Notes: a model not told the origin generated them from the letters alone. DNA of 21,919 nucleotides from CAVRZY01 sp963725415 (GCA_963725415.1 CAVRZY010000172.1:1-21919); one strand, 5' to 3'; numbered from the stretch's first letter, positions 4,109 to 12,448 are shown. Numbers and translations are program-made.

Positions 4109-6289
4109 TCAGAGCAGAGAAAGGTAATGCTGGACCGGGTCTGCGTCTGGGGGGCGGGTCAGGATTTGGAAGCCATTCGGGGCGCCTGCGTTGCGGTAGG
4201 TTTGGTAGGTCCAGTGATAGGCCCCTTGGGCGGCTGGGAGGTCCACGGAGCGTTTCATAGGGTCCACCGGAGACAGCAAGGTCAAGGGGCGGGGTGCGAG
4301 GGCGGCGGCGACCTGGGGCAGGTCGAAGTGCTGGAGGACGTCGCGGAGGAAGATGGCAGCAGTGTGCAGGTAGCGGTCCACCTGGGTGAGGCTGGCATAG
4401 GAGAGCAGCGGACGCTCGGCGATCACGGCGAGGATGCGGGGATCCAGGGCGGCGGCGTAGAGCACCCATAATGCTCCGGCGCCCTTGCCGATGGCGCGCA
4501 AGCCGGAGGGGTCAACGTCGGGGCGGCTGAGCACGTAATCCACGCTGCGGATGACGTCCTGGACGCGCATGGCGAACAGGGAGCGGTCCATGAACCAAGC
4601 CATGTAGGACATGGCGGTCTCGACATCGAAGAGGTGGCCGAATTCGCCGGGGCGATCACCGGGAGGGGGGTGCGGGGGCCGAGTCTCACCGATGCCGCGC
4701 ACGTCTACTGCGACCACCAGGCGGCCCTGGCGGGCGAACTTCTCAAGGATGCCGAACTCGAGACCGTCAGCTTCTTTCCCTGCTTCGTTCACGTAGAGGA
4801 TGGCTTGGGGGGCCGCTTTGCGTTCGGGGAGGAAGATCCAGGCCGGGATGTAGATGCCGGGCTCGGAGAGGAACTCGATTTTCTCGACCTGGTAGCCCTT
4901 GCGCGGGGTGGTGACGCGGTGGCGGGCGTCGAGTGGCTGGCTGCTCCCTGACGGTCGCGGCTCGGAATGCAGCACGGCGGCAATCTCGCGGCTGGAGAGG
5001 ACGCGGGGGGCGGGCGGAAGATGTTCCCCCTTCTGGGCGATCAGGGTGAAGATTGTCTGGCCCTTGCGGGAATAGCCGAGGGAGCCGTTGGGGGTGCAGT
5101 AGAGCGTCTTGGGCGCCTCGGTTGAGAAGTCGGGCTCGCGCGTGGGGCCGGGGCGGTTGTAGAACCAGCGGCAGAACCAGTCGGTGGTGGCCAGGCGGAG
5201 CTTGACGGTCCAGGCATGCGGGTCGGTGGCTTCCTCGGTGGCGAATTTTTCGGGGACCCCGAGGAGGCGGTAGCGGGCGCGGATGTGGTCGGCGGTGAGT
5301 AGGTAGGCGGGCGAGTAGTTCTCAATTAAGGAGAGGAGCGGGCGAGGAGCGATGGCGACGTGGAGGTCGCAGAGATCCACGCCATGGACGGCGGCGGGGA
5401 AGAGGTTCTGCTCGACGTCGGAAGGGCCGAGACGGCTTTCGGGACGGAGGCGGATAGGCCAGCGGTGGCCGGTGCCGCCCTCGTTGACAACGGCGCAGCG
5501 GACGCGCTCATCCAGAGCGGAGATGAATAGGGTGAGGGTGCCGCCGCCGGAGTGGCCGGCACAGCCGATGCGGTCGCCATCAACCTCGGGCCTGGTTAAC
5601 AGGTAGTCGATGGCGCGCATGCCGTCCCAGATACGGTAATGGGTGAGATCTTCGCCCATGAGCAGGAGGACCTGGCCGGGCATGGAATGCTCGTAGGTGG
5701 AGGAGGGAGCGACTTCGGTCTGGTTGGTGAGGGGATTCCAGTACTGGCGGCGCTCGCCCTGGCCGATGGGGTCGTAGGCCAGCACCACAAACCCGTTTTG
5801 GACCAGGTTAGTATAGGCGCACTGGTATTCGGGCTCCATGCGGGCGAGGGGATAGTGGCCGCAAGGGGAGATGATGGCTGGGAAGGGCCCCGGGCCGGCG
5901 GGGAGATACAGATTGCCGGTCACCCAGAAGTCCGGGCGGCTCTGGAACATCACGTTCTCGATGCGATAGCCGGAGCGCTGCTGGACGGCCACCACGACGG
6001 GATCGAGAGGGTTGCGCTCGGGGAATCCGTGGATCATCTGGCGGAATTTTTCGCGGACGAAGCGGTTGCGGGCTTCCAGTTCGGCGGGGGCGGTGATGTT
6101 ATCGCGTTCCTGGTCCCAGCGGTCGGCGAGCGCGTTGAGCTGGCGTGCGAGGTAGGACAGCAGCATGTCGGGGAACTGTTCGGCGTAGGAGGGGGCAGCA
6201 GCGGGGAGGGCCTGGCGGGGCATCCACGGGAGCCCGCAGGCCATGGCGGCGCTTCGCGCCAGAAAGCTACGGCGATTCAGGTTTGACAC
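4109..6289 (-). CDS. Tat-exported two-domain alpha/beta hydrolase (acetyl xylan esterase-like)
   Basis: This 726-aa protein starts with a Tat signal (NRRSFLARSAAMACGLPW). GTG 6289 is preceded by GGAAGAAG. Two alpha/beta-hydrolase domains follow in tandem. Domain 1 (about 100-380) has the oxyanion-region pattern SPCGHYP, YDPIGQGER, the nucleophile elbow GHSGG with Ser247, and a late DPHAW giving His358 as the likely catalytic base. Domain 2 (about 465-726) repeats the order (GYQVEKIEFLSEPG, VDVRGIGETR) but has GKGAG at 601-605 where GxSxG is expected, so its nucleophile is lost, and no clear catalytic His is seen. The overall type is the large acetyl-xylan-esterase/'dipeptidyl aminopeptidase-like' group common in Acidobacteriota and Planctomycetes. 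It probably removes acetyl groups from plant polysaccharides in the periplasm, fitting the arabinofuranosidase upstream. It overlaps the HEPN gene by 23 nt. Confidence 0.85.
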   Translation of the reverse strand: MSNLNRRSFLARSAAMACGLPWMPRQALPAAAPSYAEQFPDMLLSYLARQLNALADRWDQERDNITAPAELEARNRFVREKFRQMIHGFPERNPLDPVVVAVQQRSGYRIENVMFQSRPDFWVTGNLYLPAGPGPFPAIISPCGHYPLARMEPEYQCAYTNLVQNGFVVLAYDPIGQGERRQYWNPLTNQTEVAPSSTYEHSMPGQVLLLMGEDLTHYRIWDGMRAIDYLLTRPEVDGDRIGCAGHSGGGTLTLFISALDERVRCAVVNEGGTGHRWPIRLRPESRLGPSDVEQNLFPAAVHGVDLCDLHVAIAPRPLLSLIENYSPAYLLTADHIRARYRLLGVPEKFATEEATDPHAWTVKLRLATTDWFCRWFYNRPGPTREPDFSTEAPKTLYCTPNGSLGYSRKGQTIFTLIAQKGEHLPPAPRVLSSREIAAVLHSEPRPSGSSQPLDARHRVTTPRKGYQVEKIEFLSEPGIYIPAWIFLPERKAAPQAILYVNEAGKEADGLEFGILEKFARQGRLVVAVDVRGIGETRPPHPPPGDRPGEFGHLFDVETAMSYMAWFMDRSLFAMRVQDVIRSVDYVLSRPDVDPSGLRAIGKGAGALWVLYAAALDPRILAVIAERPLLSYASLTQVDRYLHTAAIFLRDVLQHFDLPQVAAALAPRPLTLLSPVDPMKRSVDLPAAQGAYHWTYQTYRNAGAPNGFQILTRPPDADPVQHYLSLL

Positions 6290-6695
6290 GTGCTTCTTCC
6301 GGTAGTCGATCGGTGATGGCGGTTACGAATTCGGAGGCCAGCGCGATGGCCTGCTCGGCCTGTTCGACGCTCGGTTCTGCCAGATCCATCGGGTATCGCA
6401 ATTCGACTGCGTAGTCCGACAGTGAAGCAGCGCGCTCAACCAGCGGGTCCAGGGTCCGGTCCAACGAAACACACTGTTCACCCAGGGCGGTCAGATCGTG
6501 CGTCTTCTTGAACGGCTGCTCGTGCCAGACCAGGAACGCTTTCACGGCTTTCTCAACCGCTTGCTGACAATGAAACAATGCGGCATCCGGGTCTACAGGC
6601 GGAACGTCCAGATCCTTCCGCGCCCTCCGGAGGTCTTTGAAGACGATTGTCAGCCAGCGCCGGACTTCGGCGATCAGTTCTTCGTTAGGCGGCAT
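6267..6695 (-). CDS. HEPN-domain protein (partner of MNT)
   Basis: This 142-aa, mostly helical protein has the HEPN hallmark FHCQQAVEKAVKAFL at 41-55, then FKKTHDLTALGEQC (62-75) and YAVELRYPMD (95-104). These place it in the Pfam HEPN family found beside minimal nucleotidyltransferases. In HepT-type toxins an Rx4-6H motif in a late helix forms the RNase centre; here R100 is followed by YPMDLAEP with no His in range, so ribonuclease activity is doubtful. ATG 6695 has AGAAGGGAGA about 8 nt upstream. The gene overlaps MNT by 11 nt and the esterase by 23 nt. In other systems MNT modifies HEPN with AMP groups and neutralises it; here the pair could be a toxin-antitoxin module or a regulatory pair. 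Confidence 0.85.
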   Translation of the reverse strand: MPPNEELIAEVRRWLTIVFKDLRRARKDLDVPPVDPDAALFHCQQAVEKAVKAFLVWHEQPFKKTHDLTALGEQCVSLDRTLDPLVERAASLSDYAVELRYPMDLAEPSVEQAEQAIALASEFVTAITDRLPEEARVKPESP

Positions 6696-7032
6696 AGAGA
6701 AGTCTCCCTTCTCTGAGCACGTGAGACGGCAGGGAGGCCTTCACGTAGGTGGCCTGTTTTTCAAACTTGGATTTTCGGTAGATGACAATGTCTACGGCCG
6801 CACAGGGATCAAGGCCGCGCAGGGCACGGCGTACATATCCGCCGCGTCGGCGCTCTTCCGGCGTGTCATCGGGAACGACAAGCATCAAGTCATAGTCGCT
6901 ATCCGGGCCTGCCTCTCCGCGCGCTGTAGATCCAAACAGATAGACCCTTAGCGGCTGAGCTGTCTCCACCACCCGGCGGAGGATCTCCTTAAGGACCGGG
7001 CTGTCTGGGCTCGGGATGGGCTCCAGCGTCAT
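6685..7032 (-). CDS. Minimal nucleotidyltransferase (MNT domain)
   Basis: This 115-aa protein has the complete polymerase-beta-like core: YLFGSTARGEAGPDSDYDLM with G34-S35 binding the nucleotide and D46/D48 as metal ligands, and a third acidic residue D81 in AAVDIVIY. Length and motif spacing match the MNT proteins that pair with HEPN proteins (MntA/HepT type), which transfer AMP from ATP to the partner. The active site looks intact, in contrast to the partner's missing RNase motif. ATG 7032 overlaps the stop of the arabinofuranosidase by 4 nt (ATGA), so translation is coupled to that gene. This is an unusual place for such a pair, which usually stands alone or in defence islands. Confidence 0.9.
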   Translation of the reverse strand: MTLEPIPSPDSPVLKEILRRVVETAQPLRVYLFGSTARGEAGPDSDYDLMLVVPDDTPEERRRGGYVRRALRGLDPCAAVDIVIYRKSKFEKQATYVKASLPSHVLREGRLLYAA

Positions 7033-9077
7033 CTCTGGTCTCCCTTATCCGAAGTGTAGCTCATGACGGTGACGCTGGCGCGGGGGAAGAGGTAGTCGAA
7101 TTCGTGCGAAGGGACGTCGATAGAACTTTCGACCGGGCGGACGGCCTCGGGACGGAGCTCGTCGTTGGGCTGATAGATGCTGACGCCGGCCAGGGTCAGC
7201 ACTCGGGCGCGGCGGCTGGGAGCGAACCCGGTAAGCTTGATGCGCGTGGGGATATCGCGGTAGAGGTCGCGATTGACGCAGAACAGGGTAAGCGTGTCGC
7301 GCTGGTCGTTGAGTGCGGCGACGACATCCAAGTAGGGGACATCGGAGATCTCGGGGATGCGGCTGTTACCCTCTTGGATGTCGTAGCCGTCGCAGGTGGT
7401 GCGGGTTTCGATCGGGGTGGTGGCATCGGCATTGGAATACATGCGGAAGGCCCAGTAGGCGGGGACGCCGTAGACCTGGCTACGCTTTTTCCAAATGCCT
7501 CCGAACTCGATCAGGCCGGTCATGTCGGAGATAGGGGTGAAGTCGGCGATGCGCATAAGGGTATTCAGGAAACCGGCGGTGCACAGCGCGCCCCCCAGGT
7601 TACTGAAGCAGGGCACACGGTTGTCGGGGCAGTGGAAAAGCCACTCGGTAAAGGCGATTTGGACGCGGCCGCGGGCGCGAGGGTCAGCGTCGATCTGGGT
7701 CTTCATCTCACGCAAGAGGCGCTCCAGTCCCACCGGGAGGGCCAGGGCGGACTGGGCGATGAACTCCGGGGAGGGATTGCGTTTGCGGACGTTGGCATTG
7801 CCGACGACGAAGTGTGTGGCGAGGAACTGGTAGGCGTCTGGGGCGAGGGTCAACTGAGTGGCGTTCCACTCGCGAAAGTGGTCTAGGTCGGCGCCGGTGG
7901 CGATGAGGCGGGCGCGGGGGTCGATTTTGCGGACGGCCTCGCTGAAGGCTTTGGTGCGTGCGGCCACGCGCTCCGGGGTGGGATAGCCGATCTGGTGGGC
8001 GCCCCAAAGTTCGTTGCCCAGTTCCCAGATCAGGCCGCCGGAGCGATCACCCCAGCGGGCATTGACGTGCTGGACCCACTCGGCGGCTTCCTCGGGGGTT
8101 CCGCTGCCGAGATTGAGCGCGATTTGCGGCTCGGCATCGATGAGCTGGCAGAAGCGGAGGAACTCGTCGGTGCCGAAGTGGTTGTACTCGGGGAACCCCC
8201 AGGCCTGGTTAAGCATGGTGACGCGCTTCTCGAGGGGGCCGATGCCATCGCGCCAGTGGTAGCCGGAGGTGAAATTGCCGCCGTAGCGGACCAGGGGTGT
8301 TTTGAGGGCCTTGGAGAGGGCAATCATGTCGGGGTCCATGCCTTCGAGGTGGTCGGCGGGGAACAGGAAGGCCTGGTCGATGAGGGCGCGGGTCTCGTCG
8401 GAGAAAGCGATGACGAAGTCGGCGGGCTCCAGACGGGCCAGTTGGCCGCGCTGGAGCTCGAGGGCAAACTCGTAGCGGGTCCAGTCGGGGCCGGCCAGGG
8501 GGAGGCGGGCGCGGGCCAGGGCGGCTTCGGGATGATTCCTGCGGCGAAGGGAGACCTCGGCCTCGGCCGGGCCGCTCAGGTGCCGGGCGTAGAAGCTGCC
8601 AGTGTAGCGGAGGACGCGGTGGACGGGCAGATAGACCTGCTGGCGGACACCAGTCTGCTTGCCGGGCAGGGCCATAACGAGCAGCGAGCGGGAGGAGTTG
8701 GCGGCGTCACCCCAGCGGGGCTCGTAGCGATTGCCTTGGGCGGTCTCCAGCGGTTCCCAGGGGAGCGGCAGGCCCAGCCGGGAGGAGGAGGCCAGGGCGG
8801 GCTCACGCTCTATTTGTGAGCGGATCTGGTCGGCGCTCCATAGATTGTCCTCGAAACTGGGATTCTCCAGGAGTTGGGCCCAGAGGCCGCCGTAGATGGA
8901 GCGGCCGATAGGTTCGAGGAAGGTGCCATAGATCGTGCGGGCGATCTTGTAAGCTGCCGGGTTGGCGGCATTGATCTCGATGGTGGCGGTGTTGCCAGGG
9001 GTGCGGACCAAGGTGGTCTGTCCTGGGAGGGGGAAGCACGGCAGCGCCAGAGTGGCAGCGACAACGAAGGTACGCAT
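7029..9077 (-). CDS. Secreted alpha-L-arabinofuranosidase, GH51-like
   Basis: From ATG 9077 the protein is 682 aa with a signal peptide (MRTFVVAATLALPCFPLPG). A frame continues up to 9176 but only adds a non-signal-like stretch, so 9077 (or ATG 9095) is preferred; neither has a strong ribosome site. Early residues read IYGTFLEPIGRSIYGGLWAQ LLENPSFE, the classic GH51 beginning. A carbohydrate-binding-like beta region follows (about 90-230), then the TIM barrel with LVRYGGNFTSGYHWRDGIGP, WELGNELWG (acid/base Glu at about 356) and IAFTEWLFHC (nucleophile Glu at about 478), and a C-terminal beta domain ending VTVMSYTS. The enzyme would release arabinose from arabinan or arabinoxylan in the periplasm or outside the cell. 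It lies in the same transcription unit as the esterase. Confidence 0.9.
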   Translation of the reverse strand: MRTFVVAATLALPCFPLPGQTTLVRTPGNTATIEINAANPAAYKIARTIYGTFLEPIGRSIYGGLWAQLLENPSFEDNLWSADQIRSQIEREPALASSSRLGLPLPWEPLETAQGNRYEPRWGDAANSSRSLLVMALPGKQTGVRQQVYLPVHRVLRYTGSFYARHLSGPAEAEVSLRRRNHPEAALARARLPLAGPDWTRYEFALELQRGQLARLEPADFVIAFSDETRALIDQAFLFPADHLEGMDPDMIALSKALKTPLVRYGGNFTSGYHWRDGIGPLEKRVTMLNQAWGFPEYNHFGTDEFLRFCQLIDAEPQIALNLGSGTPEEAAEWVQHVNARWGDRSGGLIWELGNELWGAHQIGYPTPERVAARTKAFSEAVRKIDPRARLIATGADLDHFREWNATQLTLAPDAYQFLATHFVVGNANVRKRNPSPEFIAQSALALPVGLERLLREMKTQIDADPRARGRVQIAFTEWLFHCPDNRVPCFSNLGGALCTAGFLNTLMRIADFTPISDMTGLIEFGGIWKKRSQVYGVPAYWAFRMYSNADATTPIETRTTCDGYDIQEGNSRIPEISDVPYLDVVAALNDQRDTLTLFCVNRDLYRDIPTRIKLTGFAPSRRARVLTLAGVSIYQPNDELRPEAVRPVESSIDVPSHEFDYLFPRASVTVMSYTSDKGDQR

Positions 9078-9124
9078 ACGGCGGCAGTCTACCATGAGCG
9101 GCCCAGGGGCCAGGGACCAGGCGG

Positions 9125-9577
9125 TCAGGGCTGGGTCTTGGGGATTCTGCGGAAACCGCAGACTTTGGGGCGCCAAAAGGCGTCGAATTCCGACAGGTTG
9201 GTGCCCTTGTGGAGTTGAGCGTGATAGAAGGTGGTCGAGTCGCTGACAATGCCGCAGTGTTTGAGGTTGTCGAAGAAGACAATACTCCCAAACTTGAAGC
9301 GGTCGGTTCTGGGAACCGAGGGAAGCGACATATAGAACTTGCGGGCGGTGGTGCGTTTGACCAGGATTCCGTTCTCGAGCATGACGCGCCAGACGAAGCC
9401 GGAGCAGTCGAAGTTCTTCAATCCGGCTCCTCCCCAGACATAGGGGCGTCCGAGATGGCGCTCGATGGCAAGACGGATGCCACTCCAGAAGTCGGGCTGG
9501 ACGACCTGAGCTTCAACCTGGGCGGCCTGGAGCGTGATGGGGAGAGCCAACAGCAAGAATAAAAAACCGCGGATCAT
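9125..9577 (-). CDS. NlpC/P60-family cell-wall peptidase
   Basis: From ATG 9577 this is a 150-aa exported protein: signal peptide MIRGFLFLLLALPITLQAAQ, then a compact NlpC/P60 domain. The catalytic set is visible: Cys58 in RPYVWGGAGLKNFDCSG, His107 in FFDNLKHCGIV and a third polar residue His119 in FYHAQLHKG. Proteins of this kind cleave the gamma-D-Glu to diamino-acid bond in peptidoglycan stem peptides. No SH3 or LysM targeting domain is present. The start is set by the signal peptide and the 4-nt overlap (ATGA) with the DUF350 gene. A longer frame back to 9694 only duplicates that gene's sequence in another frame. The arabinofuranosidase follows 47 nt downstream. Confidence 0.88.
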   Translation of the reverse strand: MIRGFLFLLLALPITLQAAQVEAQVVQPDFWSGIRLAIERHLGRPYVWGGAGLKNFDCSGFVWRVMLENGILVKRTTARKFYMSLPSVPRTDRFKFGSIVFFDNLKHCGIVSDSTTFYHAQLHKGTNLSEFDAFWRPKVCGFRRIPKTQP

Positions 9578-9780
9578 TTGACGGCGCTCCCCAACAAAAG
9601 TCCCAAGCCAATGAAGAGACCGGCCAGGAAGATGGCCACGGAACGATTGTCGGCCTTGAGTTGATCGCAGAAGTGGACGCCCGGCGTCATCCAATCAAAG
9701 ATCTTGTAGGCCAGGACAAACCCCACCAGGCCCACGGCCAGAGAAATCAGGATGGTGATCAGGTAATTGACAGGATCCAT
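9574..9780 (-). CDS. Small DUF350 membrane protein
   Basis: A 68-aa protein with two hydrophobic segments (about residues 5-27, LITILISLAVGLVGFVLAYK, and 48-66, SVAIFLAGLFIGLGLLL). Between them is DWMTPGVHFCDQLKADNRSV, close to the DUF350 pattern of ..FD..TP.....EI..GN.AVA. DUF350 proteins usually carry four membrane helices as two repeats; this one has a single repeat and may act as a dimer. ATG 9780 has GGGAG 7 nt upstream. It is the first gene of the leftward operon and its stop overlaps the start of the NlpC/P60 gene. Function unknown; an envelope role is suggested by the neighbour. Confidence 0.75.
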   Translation of the reverse strand: MDPVNYLITILISLAVGLVGFVLAYKIFDWMTPGVHFCDQLKADNRSVAIFLAGLFIGLGLLLGSAVK

Positions 9781-9954
9781 GGGCAGCTCCCTTCTAAAGC
9801 TTATCAGACGGGGAGAGCGAAGCCGGGTAAGGGCGAAGGCTGGCCGGAGCGTGGGCCGGCAGGGGGGATGGCCGGGAGAAAAGGGGGGGCTGGTCCGAAA
9901 TGCCTAAAGGCTGTGGGTCGGGGTGTCGATCAGAACTATAGAGAGGAGAACCAG

Positions 9955-10821
9955 TTGCGTTCCAGCGGGACACAGCCCATACGGGACCGGGCGGTGGTGC
10001 TGAGGCGGCTGAAACAACTGCAACCGTTCCCGCCGGTGGTGGCGCAGTTAATGCGGCAGGTGACGGCCGACAATATTCGATTCAAAGAGTTAGCCGAGCT
10101 GATCCAATCGGATGCGGCGGTGGCGGCAGAGGTGCTGCGAGTGGCGAATTCGCCGTTGCTGGACCACTGGGGAGAAATCGACAGCGTGATGCACGCCGTA
10201 GTAATGCTGGGACTAGAGCGGTTGCGTGGATTGGTGGTAACCCTGTCGTTGAGAAACTTCCTGGCGCCGGCATTGCAGGCGCCGATCCTGCTGCGGTGCT
10301 GGCGGCATAATTTGGCCTGCGCGTTTCTGTGTGAGCAGTTAGCTACAGTGAGTTATCTGAGTAAAGATCCGTGCTACACGGCCGGGCTGCTGCACGACAT
10401 CGGCAGGCTGGCGTTGCTGGCGACCTACCCGGCGGAGTACGCCCGGGTGCTGGCCCTTTTGGACCAATACGGTCTGGACGCGCTGGAATGTGAACGGGGC
10501 ATGTTCGGCATCGATCACTGCGAAGTGGGGAGCTGGCTGGTGGAGCAATGGGGGTTTCCGGTGGAGTTTCGGGAAATCACAGGTCGGCATCACGTCCAGC
10601 CGAGCGGAGAGCGGTTCGACAAGATGGCCGTGGTTCATCTGGGATGCCGCTTGGCGGACGCCTTAGGATTCCAGGTGGCAGGCCGGCCGGCCAGCAGGAG
10701 CTTCGGAGAGATCAAGACCAGACTGCCGGGCTGGCTGGGGGACAGACTGCTGTCGGAGGAGGAACTGTCGTTTTCGGTGGCCGGCAAGATCAACGCGCTG
10801 GAGTGCAGCCTGCTGTGCTGA
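9955..10821 (+). CDS. HDOD-domain signalling protein
   Basis: This 288-aa cytoplasmic protein is an HDOD domain: LKQLQPFPPVVAQLMRQV, then FKELAELIQSDAAVAAEVLRVANSP, a helix pair with ..VMLGLERLRGLVVTLSLR, and YTAGLLHDIGRLALL (H147-D148 retained), followed by FGIDHCEVGSWLVEQWGFP. HDOD proteins act in bacterial signalling, often with c-di-GMP or two-component systems, and mostly lack HD hydrolase activity. TTG 9955 is chosen as start because GAGAGGAGAA lies just upstream with good spacing and the HDOD begins soon after. The in-frame extension to 9661 lies opposite the DUF350 gene and has a Gly/Arg-rich composition unlike a protein. It is divergent from the DUF350 operon, sharing a roughly 175-bp intergenic region. 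Confidence 0.85.
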   Translation: MRSSGTQPIRDRAVVLRRLKQLQPFPPVVAQLMRQVTADNIRFKELAELIQSDAAVAAEVLRVANSPLLDHWGEIDSVMHAVVMLGLERLRGLVVTLSLRNFLAPALQAPILLRCWRHNLACAFLCEQLATVSYLSKDPCYTAGLLHDIGRLALLATYPAEYARVLALLDQYGLDALECERGMFGIDHCEVGSWLVEQWGFPVEFREITGRHHVQPSGERFDKMAVVHLGCRLADALGFQVAGRPASRSFGEIKTRLPGWLGDRLLSEEELSFSVAGKINALECSLLC

Positions 10822-10846
10822 GCGCAGGGGCAGAGTGGGGCGCTGG

Positions 10847-10884
10847 TTACCCACTCGAGTGGGTAAGCGAATACCCAGGTTGGG
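10847..10884. repeat. Perfect 20-bp palindrome plus adjacent inverted repeat
   Basis: Positions 10847-10866 read TTACCCACTCGAGTGGGTAA, identical on both strands. Eight bases on, CCCAGGTTGGG (10874-10884) repeats the ACCCA half-site in a shorter inverted repeat. They lie in the 133-bp gap between the HDOD gene and the ABC cluster. No T-run follows, so a simple terminator is unlikely. A paired operator for the ABC cluster is a reasonable guess. Confidence 0.5.
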
Positions 10885-10954
10885 CGGAGGGGCGTCCAAG
10901 TTGAAGCATTGACTGGGCTGGGAGTTTGGCCCGGCTCGTGCCAGGGCGGGCACG

Positions 10955-12448
10955 ATGCCTGCCCTCGTCGTGCTGGTGCTGCTGGCGCTCGGCCTGCGCC
11001 CGGCAGCGGCGCAACCGGCGGCCGGGTCCTCCTTCACCACCGAGCAGCAGAGAATCCTGGAACTGAAGAAGCTGGAGCTGACCCTCAAGCAGGCGCGCAC
11101 CGACTTCGAGCGCATGAAGCTGTGGGTCGAGGCGGGCATCAAACCGCGCCCCGACCTGGATCCGGTGGAACTGGCGCTGCGGCGGGCGGAGGTCAATTTT
11201 CAGCAGGCCTTCTTGCAGATGTTCACCGATGTTCCGCGGCTCAGCTTCATGAGCGCCATCAAATCGCAGGCCCCCAACGGGAAGAAGTCCGTCCGGCTGA
11301 CGCTGAAGAACACCTCCGGGGCGGTAATGGATTACAAGTCGTTCGGGATCGATCTCTCTCAGGTTCCGGTTCCGGACGAGTTGAAGTTGCGGGAACTGGC
11401 CAACATTTCGGTCTCGCTGAGGGACTACGGAGCCTCTGGCGCGGGCCCGATCATCTCGAGCCCCTACGAAGTCATCATCCCGATTCTTCCGGTGGGCCAG
11501 GAACAGACCTTGCAGTTCGAGCTGTTGAAGGACGTCGATTCGGTGGCGGTCTCGATGACCTACGCGGGGAAGGTAGATGTGCGGGAGGTCTATCTGGAAA
11601 AGGACGCGACGGCCAACATTGTGAGCATCAATTCGGCGGCGTTCTCGCAGGAGGCGGACCTGGGGGGGCAGGCGACGTACGATCTGTCGCTCGAGCAATT
11701 CACGCGGGCGGCCAACAGTTTTCGGCTGACGGTGCTGAATCTGCCGCGACAGGTGAACTACGAGTTCATCGACCCGGCAACGCAGGCGCGTTTGTTCCAG
11801 GTGCGGTTTCCGGAGGGGGTGACGTCACTGAAGCTGCAACTGCGCCTGTCGCTGCCCGACAAAGTGGACGAGCGGATCGCGTTGGACCGCTCGCTGCCGT
11901 TCTGGATTCTGGTGATGGAGAGCGTGGGGCTGCCGATCAGCGCGGACAGGAACTACTCGGAAGGCGAGATTGCGGCGCTGAAATGCGGGAAGGTTCAGCT
12001 CGAGCTGATTCCGCGGGGCGTGGGGCGGCTGGAGGTTTCCGCGCCCAGCTTGTATCAGGAAATCAAGCCGGGCGAGACGGTGGCGCTGAACATCACGGTG
12101 AAGAACAGCGGGACCCGGCGCATTCACAACGTGCACCTGTCCACCGAGAATCCGATCAACTGGCGGACACAAGTGACGCCGGACGTGGTACCGGTGCTGG
12201 AGCCGAACCGGGAGGAGGTGGTGAAGATCAACATCGTACCGGCCGCGGATGTTGGGGTGGGGGATTTCGAGGTGCGCATCAAGACGGACGCCATCGACAC
12301 CAACCGCAAGGTGCAGAGCGAGGACAAGATCGACCGGATCCACGTATCCAGCCCGGCCAGCCTGCGGAGCACGCTGTGGCTGCTGGGATTCCTGCTGCTG
12401 CTGGTGATCGGGATCGTGGTGTTCGGGATCAAGATTACGAGGAGATGA
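10955..12448 (+). CDS. NEW3-domain membrane-anchored protein of the ABC cluster
   Basis: This 497-aa protein has a signal peptide (MPALVVLVLLALGLRPAAAQ), a helical, possibly coiled-coil part (about 28-65), beta-rich middle domains, and about residues 350-455 an immunoglobulin-like NEW3 domain (SLYQEIKPGETVALNITVKN, then VPVLEPNREEVVKINIVP). A C-terminal membrane helix (about 472-491, LWLLGFLLLLVIGIVVFGIK) and a basic tail anchor it. NEW3 domains occur in surface proteins and glycosidases and often sit beside ABC-2 permeases as extracytoplasmic partners. The gene overlaps the first permease start region and opens the ABC cluster, so it may bind the substrate or couple export to the envelope. 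The start lacks an obvious ribosome site. Confidence 0.82.
   Translation: MPALVVLVLLALGLRPAAAQPAAGSSFTTEQQRILELKKLELTLKQARTDFERMKLWVEAGIKPRPDLDPVELALRRAEVNFQQAFLQMFTDVPRLSFMSAIKSQAPNGKKSVRLTLKNTSGAVMDYKSFGIDLSQVPVPDELKLRELANISVSLRDYGASGAGPIISSPYEVIIPILPVGQEQTLQFELLKDVDSVAVSMTYAGKVDVREVYLEKDATANIVSINSAAFSQEADLGGQATYDLSLEQFTRAANSFRLTVLNLPRQVNYEFIDPATQARLFQVRFPEGVTSLKLQLRLSLPDKVDERIALDRSLPFWILVMESVGLPISADRNYSEGEIAALKCGKVQLELIPRGVGRLEVSAPSLYQEIKPGETVALNITVKNSGTRRIHNVHLSTENPINWRTQVTPDVVPVLEPNREEVVKINIVPAADVGVGDFEVRIKTDAIDTNRKVQSEDKIDRIHVSSPASLRSTLWLLGFLLLLVIGIVVFGIKITRR

Noticed and set aside
3729..4469. 246-codon minus-strand frame over the attI region and esterase end
   Set aside because: Proline/Arg-rich shadow of the esterase. 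The meaningful content of 3896-4108 is in a different frame (the integrase remnant).
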